Source: an uncultured Acidimicrobiia bacterium
GTDB taxonomy: Bacteria; Actinomycetota; Acidimicrobiia; Spongiisociales; UBA5794
Direction: 5' to 3'
Length of the DNA stretch: 5,022 nt
Assembly (NCBI GenBank): GCA_913031525.1
Contig: CAJWGC010000094.1
Coordinates: 1-5,022 of the forward strand
This document shows positions 1 to 5,022 of this stretch, piece after piece. Made by a program: the position numbers and the translations under genes. The notes beneath the pieces were generated by a model. It searched no databases. It saw nothing but the letters and a program-made list of their open reading frames with translations, and had not been told where the DNA came from. The stretch's first letter is position 1, and each line of letters opens with the position of its first letter.

Positions 1-2
1 AG

Positions 3-80
3 AGCCCATCAGCACTGCTACCTGGGATTTCTGGGTCCAGCTTAATACTCACTTCTCGCACTTTCAACCCCGCACAGCGG
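3..80 (+). CDS. recC: Internal fragment of recC in frame 3, upstream of an apparent frameshift
   Basis: This is a short open stretch running in from the left edge. It reads approximately GISGSSLILTSRTFNPAQR at its right end. That resembles the segment just before the conserved Phe-Asp of RecC, where family members usually show a pattern like S-x-x-V-L-x-L-x-S-x-x-P-V-x-x-R-F. The downstream frame-1 reading resumes at position 82 with FDLDPDM, so the two halves join into a plausible RecC sequence only across a frame change. Frame 1 is closed by TAA at 43-45, so it cannot be the coding frame further left. Frame 3 itself closes at TGA 90-92. The segment is too short for a firm homology call, and the match is from memory of the family rather than an alignment. 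Confidence 0.45.
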
Positions 81-99
81 ATTCGATCTTGATCCCGAC

Positions 100-2028
100 A
101 TGTTGGAACCGATCGAAGAACTTATTGAGGAAGCCAATGTCCGTTGGGGGATCGACGCGGACGATCGGGAGCGAGCAGGAACCGCGCGGGGATCTGAACA
201 CACCTGGGAATCAGGTATCGGGAGAATTGTCAGCGGGATCTTCTATTCCGATAGCCCGACCGAAATAGTCGTTGGTTTAGCTCCGATCCATGGAATCGAA
301 GGAGATAGAGCCAATGCCGCAGTCACCCTTGCCTATGTCATCGGTCATGTCGAGTTTGTTGTAAACCTTCTCAGGACAAAGAGGCCTTCTTCGCAGTGGA
401 CAAGTGCGATATTTAGAGCTGTTGGACTACTGGCTGCGTCTGGTAACGGCGAGGAGTGGCAATGGTCAGATCTTCAGCAGTTGCTGGAGAAGACTTTCAG
501 CTCCGAAGGGTCAACTATCGATCCGATCTTAGGTCTTGATGAGGCGATGGTGATGACGACCGCATGGATGGCAGATCTCCCTGATCGTCTCCACCATCAG
601 ACAGGCGATATCACGGTTTGCTCCTTTGCTCCTATGCGATCGGTTCCTTATAGAGTTGTTTGTTTACTGGGTCTTGATGGGCCGAATTTTCCGCGAAGCA
701 GTAGGACCGACGGAGATGATCTACTGATTGATCATGAGATGGTCGGTGACCACGATCGTGGAGCTGAAGATCGCCAGCTCCTTCTCGATGCGCTCATGGC
801 AGCTGGCGATTACTTCGTCATTACTTATGCCGGGCGGGACGAACTTACCAACGTGTCTTATCCGCCCGCGGTCCCTGTTGCGGAATTGCTCGACACGGTT
901 GCTGACATCATCGGAGAAGAGGATGCTAAGTGTGTTGTGGTGGAGCATCCGCTGCAGTCTTTTAGTAGCAGAAATTTCGAACCCGGGGCTCTTGGTGTGG
1001 CCGGTCCCTGGGGGTTTGATTCGATGTACTTTGAAGGAGCGATCGCTCTTCGAGATCGTACTGATACTGAAGATGTTGCGTCATGGCCTCTTGCCATATG
1101 CGACGAGTCAGTTCAAGAACTCGCTCTCGAACTCGGCGATTTGATCGAGTATTTTGAGCATCCATCGCGATACTTCGCTCGTCGGTCTCTACATCTGATT
1201 ATTCCTAGTCCTAGTCGTCGTTCTGACGACGAATTACCAGTCGAGCTCGGTGGGCTCGTGCAGTGGGAGATCGGACAGCGCTTACTCGAGGGGGTAGTCA
1301 GAGGTTTCAACATGGATGATTTGGTTGCCCATGAAAAGGGGCGCGATTCGTTACCTGCGGGAGCTCTCGCTCAGGCTCCTTTGGCAGAAACTGTCGGTCG
1401 GGTTAGCCAAATAATTGAGTTGGCAGTCGAAAGTGGTTTTGAACCCAGAGAATTCCGTCAGCACATGGGAACGGTAACCGGTCGGTTCGGAACGCTATCT
1501 GGCTCGGTATCTGCTGATTTTGATTCGGCAATGGTGTCGACGGTGACATCAGCGCGGCTCAAAGGTAAACACCGCTTAGCGATGTACATCAAACTTCTGT
1601 TTTTGACCGCGCTACATCCGGAACGTTCTTGGAGGGGGCTCCTTGTGGGAGTTTCAAAAGGACGAAATCGACCCGAGGCTGTGACGATCGGGCCGCTTCC
1701 AGGTGATGGTGAAAGTCGGTTGCTAGAGGCACGTGAACGGTTATCGGATTTGGTTTCTATTCGGTCAGAGGGCGTATTGCGTGCACTGCCCATTTTCGCC
1801 GAGACTTCTTACACATGGGCCACAACTCGGCTTGCTCGTCGTGAAATCGACACCGGTTTTGCGTGGGTGCCTAGCCCATTTCGTTTTGGCACGGAAGGAG
1901 ATGACCCGTATCACCGAATGATCTTTCCTGCCCTTGTCGAAGTTGATGATTTACTTGAAGGAGAATTCCCTGTATATGCAGCTCGCATTTGGGGACCGAT
2001 AGTGCCGCTACTCGGGATTCCTCAATGA
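100..2028 (+). CDS. recC: RecC, exonuclease V gamma subunit, C-terminal two-thirds (5' incomplete)
   Basis: RecC is the non-catalytic scaffold of RecBCD. Its N-terminal part is a dead helicase that scans the 3' strand for Chi, and its C-terminal part is a dead nuclease-like fold contacting RecB and RecD. Counting residues from ATG 100, visible hallmarks are ANVRWGID (about 13-20) and the core FAPMRSVPYRVVCLLGLD (about 176-193), ending in FPR (197-199). These are followed by a DRGAEDRQLLLDAL helix, the HPLQSF segment (about 285-290) and the LIEYFEHPSRYFARR block that opens the C-terminal domain. The usual D-G before the F-P-R is replaced by G-P-N. Full-length RecC is about 1,100 residues and only 642 are in this frame. 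ATG 100 lacks a Shine-Dalgarno sequence and RecC-like residues precede it in frame from 82, so it is an internal methionine and not the true start. The stop at 2026-2028 overlaps the recB start. Confidence 0.9.
   Translation: MLEPIEELIEEANVRWGIDADDRERAGTARGSEHTWESGIGRIVSGIFYSDSPTEIVVGLAPIHGIEGDRANAAVTLAYVIGHVEFVVNLLRTKRPSSQWTSAIFRAVGLLAASGNGEEWQWSDLQQLLEKTFSSEGSTIDPILGLDEAMVMTTAWMADLPDRLHHQTGDITVCSFAPMRSVPYRVVCLLGLDGPNFPRSSRTDGDDLLIDHEMVGDHDRGAEDRQLLLDALMAAGDYFVITYAGRDELTNVSYPPAVPVAELLDTVADIIGEEDAKCVVVEHPLQSFSSRNFEPGALGVAGPWGFDSMYFEGAIALRDRTDTEDVASWPLAICDESVQELALELGDLIEYFEHPSRYFARRSLHLIIPSPSRRSDDELPVELGGLVQWEIGQRLLEGVVRGFNMDDLVAHEKGRDSLPAGALAQAPLAETVGRVSQIIELAVESGFEPREFRQHMGTVTGRFGTLSGSVSADFDSAMVSTVTSARLKGKHRLAMYIKLLFLTALHPERSWRGLLVGVSKGRNRPEAVTIGPLPGDGESRLLEARERLSDLVSIRSEGVLRALPIFAETSYTWATTRLARREIDTGFAWVPSPFRFGTEGDDPYHRMIFPALVEVDDLLEGEFPVYAARIWGPIVPLLGIPQ
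1215..1232 (+). repeat. Short perfect inverted repeat in recC (7-bp stem, 4-nt loop)
   Basis: TCGTCGT (1215-1221) and ACGACGA (1226-1232) are perfect reverse complements around the loop TCTG. The element lies inside the RecC coding sequence, over the PSRRSDDE codons at the start of a poorly conserved loop, and has no following T-run. A terminator role is unlikely. It may simply reflect repeated CGT and GAC/GAA codons. Confidence 0.6.
2014..2028 (+). promoter_or_regulatory. recC stop / recB start overlap (ATGA) with weak ribosome site
   Basis: The recB ATG (2025-2027) and the recC TGA (2026-2028) share the four bases ATGA. A weak Shine-Dalgarno-like GGGA sits at 2014-2017, seven bases upstream of the ATG. 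Overlaps of this kind usually mean that ribosomes finishing the first gene reinitiate on the second, which keeps two complex subunits in balance. No promoter is visible between the genes, so recB should be read from the recC transcript. Confidence 0.7.
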
Positions 2029-4994
2029 GATATGCGAGTTTGTTCGATCCGGTAGAGCGGATTCCTCACGGACGCTCAGCGATTGAAGCGAGCGCTGGGA
2101 CCGGAAAGACCTTCACTATTGCTGCACAGGTAACTCGACTTGTCGCCGACGAGGGAATCCCTATTGATCGTGTTCTTGTTGTCACGTTCACTCGGGCTGC
2201 TACGGCTGAATTAGAAGATCAGATCCGTCGGCGTCTTGTCCGAGTGGTGAGAGCCTTGGAGTCCGGAAATCCCGGTCGCGATCCTGATAGATATATGTCG
2301 GCAATTTTTGATGGCGATGTTGCGAAGAGAGCGTTGCGAAGAGAGCGCCTTATCAGAGCTCTGTCTGGCTACGAGCGAGCTCAGATCCATACGATCCATG
2401 GTTTCGCCCTTCAGGTATTAGTCCAACTTGGATTTTACGCCCCACTTACTAGCGATCTTGATCCTGTAGAAGTCAGTGCTGACATGATTCGTTCTGCAGT
2501 AGCCGACGCGCTTATTGATCGATTCTCGGACGATGCCGATCATCTTGTCAACAGCCGCCTTATGGCTGCTATCGCTGAGACCGTTGTTACTAGACCGGAC
2601 GCGACGATCATCCCGGACTGCGAGATCGGAGGTGAAGCAGGCATGCGAGCTGAGTTAGCCTGCCGGCTTCGCGGAGATCTGCGGCGACGTTTGCAGATGT
2701 CCGGATTAATCGGTTACGACCAGATAATGGTCGAGGCCTGTAGCGCACTCAACTCGCCGGACACTGGTGAAGCAGCTAGAGCTATTTTGCAATCTCGTTT
2801 CGATGTCGCGCTTGTTGATGAGGCGCAGGACACCGATCCCGTTCAATGGCGTCTCCTCCAGTCGATTTTCAACAACGATCGCCGTCTTGTGGTCATCGGG
2901 GACCCTAAACAGTCCATATATTCTTTTAGAGGAGCTGATGTCGAGGCGTATCTCAATGCTGTCGAGGGAGCAAGCAATCGACGCACCCTTCCATGCAACT
3001 GGCGTAGTGATGGCCCGCTTATTCAGGCTTACAACGCACTGTTCGATGGAGTGACTTTTGGCGATGATCGTATCGGTTATACCGAGGCCCAGGTTGCATC
3101 GAAAAATCGGGAAGCGCGTGTTCGTGGGACGGGCGCGCCGATTATGATTCGTCGTTTTGGCGATGAATTTCCGCTGAGGCGTCAACCTGGAAACTCCAGT
3201 CTTTTCTACGTCGGCGAGGCGCGTGAAGCTGTCGCAAACGACGTTGCTGCTGAGATCGTCGCACTCCTTCATTCCGAGACCACTATCACAAACGAAGGAA
3301 GAAATGATCCGGTCGGGCCCGGAGATATCGCTGTGCTATGCCGAACCCGTCGTCAGGTCGAACTTGTACGCGGTGCTCTTGAGAGACGAGGTGTCCCATC
3401 AGTGGCCACTAAATCCGAGAGCGTGTTTATCTCAGCTGCCGCTCAGCAATGGCGGCGCTTCCTCCACGGTATAGAGCGACCTAACATCGTCACCAGAGTT
3501 CGTCTTGCTGCTACAACCGATTTCGTGGGCCTCTCACTCGGGGAGTTGAATTCTTTGGATGACGAGGCAGTGGTAGAACTGCAATTCCAGATGCGACGTT
3601 GGCGTGACTTGTTGCGTGATGCGGGGATTTCAGCGCTTCTCTCCGACGTCGATCAGTTCAATGGCTTGGCTGCACGTCTACTAAGTCGAGTCGATGGAGA
3701 ACGAACGCTTACTGATTTAACACACCTTGCTGAGGTTATGAACTCTGCTTCGCGTAGCTGGCAAGCCGGATCGTTGTTGGGATGGCTTGAGGATCAGATG
3801 GTGGAGGCAGCTGCTAATACAAAGACAAATTCCGGAGAACTTACAGTACGTCAGCGTCGCTTGGAGACTGATGCAGATGCTGTGCAAGTTCAGACGATCC
3901 ATGGCGCCAAGGGACTCGAGTATCCCATAGTATTTTGTCCTTATTTGTGGGACAAAATCACAATTAATCGTAATGCTCCGAAGGTTCCGGTCTTTCACAA
4001 TCCTGATTACGTATCAAGCGTCTCTGAAGGGAATATTGCACAGTCGCGCTTTGTTGATGTGGGTGGACCTTCCTCTCCAGACTTTGATCGGCATCTGGAA
4101 CTTTCTCGCGTCGAGGAGCAGGCTGAAGAGGTCCGACTCCTTTATGTTGCTGTTACTCGAGCTCGGCACCGACTAGTGCTTTGGTGGGTGAATCAAGTTA
4201 AGAACGCTGATGACACAGCGCTTAATCAGATCTTGACAAGGTACGGTGAGTCAGGAATCCAGGAGGTCCTCGATCGTTCGGATGGCACGATCTGCCAGGT
4301 CGTTGTTAACGAGGCCCCGGCTACTAATCGATACAAATCGACGACGTTATCAGCTCCCCATCTGGCTATAGCTCGTTTGGATCGTCCCCTGGATTACGAA
4401 TGGAGCCGCGTTTCCTACTCGTCACTCTCGCTCGAATATCCCGCCAACATCATGGCGGATAAAGAGGAGACGTCATTGCAGGTCAACGGGCCAGGTGCGG
4501 CATTAATTTCTGTTGAGCCAGAATCCGAGATTCCTTTAGCTGACTTTCCTGCCGGGGCAAGGTTTGGAACGTTAGTTCACGAAATTCTTGAACATACTGA
4601 GTTCGACATTCCTGATCTCGAGCGGTCTCTAACGGAATCCGCTGTTACGGCCATGCGGCGGCTGGCATGGGACTTGCCCCTTGATCGATTGGTTGGCGGT
4701 CTTGCTGCTGCTGTACGTACTCCGCTCACTGCCGAATCCTCAGGAACTCGCCTACGGGACATTGCGAACGTTTCATGTCGCAAAGAGATGAGGTTTGACT
4801 TGCCGATTAGGGCGTTCGCTAATCCCACATCGTTAAAAGAGATCGGAGCCATTATTCGTGATCATTTGGAAGTTGACGATCCGCTACGGGATTATGCCGA
4901 AGGAATCGCCGATTCGTCCTCAAAGCCACTTCGGGGCTTTTTGACTGGCGCTGTCGATCTCTTCGCTGTTTTGCCAGAACCCGATGGTCCATAA
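2025..4994 (+). CDS. recB: RecB, exonuclease V beta subunit (helicase-nuclease), C-terminus truncated
   Basis: RecB is the ATP-driven 3'-5' helicase and the only nuclease of RecBCD. In order the protein shows Walker A ASAGTGKT (residues 22-29), motif Ia VLVVTFTRAAT (50-60), a TIHGF segment (about residues 124-128), Walker B VDEAQD (264-269), motif III GDPKQSIYSFRGAD (292-305), motif IV NWRS (325-328), motif V TIHGAKGLEYP (624-634) and motif VI RLLYVAVTRAR (704-714). The nuclease domain opens near WSRVSYSSLS (793-802) and contains GTLVHE with His852 (E. coli His956) and GAVDLF with Asp978 (E. coli Asp1067). TAA follows residue 989, before the expected Asp-x-Lys pair (E. coli Asp1080/Lys1082) and the later Gln/Tyr motif. 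About 100 residues are therefore missing, and nuclease activity would be lost if the stop is real. ATG 2025 is preferred because it gives the usual N-terminal length before Walker A and overlaps the recC stop. An in-frame TTG at 1989 would add 12 unconserved residues and has no well-placed ribosome site. Confidence 0.93.
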   Translation: MRYASLFDPVERIPHGRSAIEASAGTGKTFTIAAQVTRLVADEGIPIDRVLVVTFTRAATAELEDQIRRRLVRVVRALESGNPGRDPDRYMSAIFDGDVAKRALRRERLIRALSGYERAQIHTIHGFALQVLVQLGFYAPLTSDLDPVEVSADMIRSAVADALIDRFSDDADHLVNSRLMAAIAETVVTRPDATIIPDCEIGGEAGMRAELACRLRGDLRRRLQMSGLIGYDQIMVEACSALNSPDTGEAARAILQSRFDVALVDEAQDTDPVQWRLLQSIFNNDRRLVVIGDPKQSIYSFRGADVEAYLNAVEGASNRRTLPCNWRSDGPLIQAYNALFDGVTFGDDRIGYTEAQVASKNREARVRGTGAPIMIRRFGDEFPLRRQPGNSSLFYVGEAREAVANDVAAEIVALLHSETTITNEGRNDPVGPGDIAVLCRTRRQVELVRGALERRGVPSVATKSESVFISAAAQQWRRFLHGIERPNIVTRVRLAATTDFVGLSLGELNSLDDEAVVELQFQMRRWRDLLRDAGISALLSDVDQFNGLAARLLSRVDGERTLTDLTHLAEVMNSASRSWQAGSLLGWLEDQMVEAAANTKTNSGELTVRQRRLETDADAVQVQTIHGAKGLEYPIVFCPYLWDKITINRNAPKVPVFHNPDYVSSVSEGNIAQSRFVDVGGPSSPDFDRHLELSRVEEQAEEVRLLYVAVTRARHRLVLWWVNQVKNADDTALNQILTRYGESGIQEVLDRSDGTICQVVVNEAPATNRYKSTTLSAPHLAIARLDRPLDYEWSRVSYSSLSLEYPANIMADKEETSLQVNGPGAALISVEPESEIPLADFPAGARFGTLVHEILEHTEFDIPDLERSLTESAVTAMRRLAWDLPLDRLVGGLAAAVRTPLTAESSGTRLRDIANVSCRKEMRFDLPIRAFANPTSLKEIGAIIRDHLEVDDPLRDYAEGIADSSSKPLRGFLTGAVDLFAVLPEPDGP
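2319..2346 (+). repeat. Perfect 14-bp tandem duplication inside recB
   Basis: The unit GTTGCGAAGAGAGC occurs twice back to back. Fourteen is not a multiple of three, so the two copies are read in different frames and give VAKRA and then LRRER. The surrounding RecB sequence looks normal on both sides, including the TIHGF segment about 22 codons downstream. The open frame is therefore intact with both copies present. Confidence 0.9.
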
Positions 4995-5002
4995 ATATTT
5001 AT
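4991..5002. repeat. 12-bp AT-only palindrome at the recB stop
   Basis: ATAAATATTTAT is a perfect palindrome that includes the TAA stop codon. It lies within a 28-base tail (4995-5022) that is clearly AT-richer than the gene before it. There is no GC stem followed by a T-run, so it is not a recognisable intrinsic terminator. No ribosome site or start of a following recD gene is visible before the window ends. Confidence 0.7.
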
Positions 5003-5022
5003 TATTCGTTTTATCCATCTTG

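Noticed and set aside
1039..1046. GCGATCGC, the HIP1 octamer abundant in many cyanobacteria
   Set aside because: I saw only one copy, within recC codons. That is not the dense pattern that would suggest a cyanobacterial origin.
728..1144. 138-residue open frame on the + strand in frame 2, inside recC
   Set aside because: The frame-1 reading over the same bases carries conserved RecC sequence. This frame is low in conserved features and lacks a ribosome site.
1204..1215. CCTAGT repeated twice in tandem in recC
   Set aside because: It is two six-base units encoding Pro-Ser Pro-Ser in a variable loop, and is expected by chance and codon preference.
1989..2024. TTG start for recB giving 12 extra residues
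   Set aside because: There is no well-spaced Shine-Dalgarno, the added residues look unconserved, and the ATG at 2025 forms a standard ATGA overlap with the recC stop.
2706..3272. 188-residue open frame on the - strand inside recB
   Set aside because: It lies opposite the Walker B to motif IV region of RecB, has no recognisable domain, and is a typical shadow of a well-conserved gene.
1..5022. Possibility of an undescribed defence or mobile system
   Set aside because: All but about 28 bases are explained by recC and recB with their standard motifs. No fused domain, integrase, toxin, repeat array or RNA gene is visible.

Overview
The window carries the 3' two-thirds of recC followed by recB, both on the + strand. 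These genes encode two subunits of the RecBCD (exonuclease V) helicase-nuclease, which processes double-strand breaks. I found no RNA gene, mobile element, CRISPR array or unfamiliar system. Essentially the whole window is coding for these two proteins.

Organism: base composition looks close to 50-53% GC by eye, and codons ending in T are common. The direct recC-recB order with an ATGA overlap, without the ptrA gene that separates them in E. coli, fits actinobacteria and several other phyla. The protein style loosely suggests a moderate-GC actinobacterium. This is a weak inference.

Layout: positions 1-80 appear to be an internal piece of recC in reading frame 3. The frame then changes at about 78-82, and recC continues in frame 1 to its stop at 2026-2028. 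The first roughly 400-450 residues of RecC lie outside the window. recB begins at ATG 2025, overlapping the recC stop by four bases. It reads without interruption through all the superfamily 1 helicase motifs and into the C-terminal nuclease domain. It ends at TAA 4992-4994, just before the expected Asp-x-Lys catalytic motif. The last 28 bases are AT-rich and unlike the rest.

Together the genes would give RecB (3'-5' helicase plus nuclease) and RecC (an inactive helicase-like scaffold that splits the duplex and scans for Chi). recD would be expected downstream, outside the window. Both anomalies lie near the ends (about 80 bases from the left, about 30 from the right). Read or assembly error at a contig end is therefore at least as likely as real gene decay.
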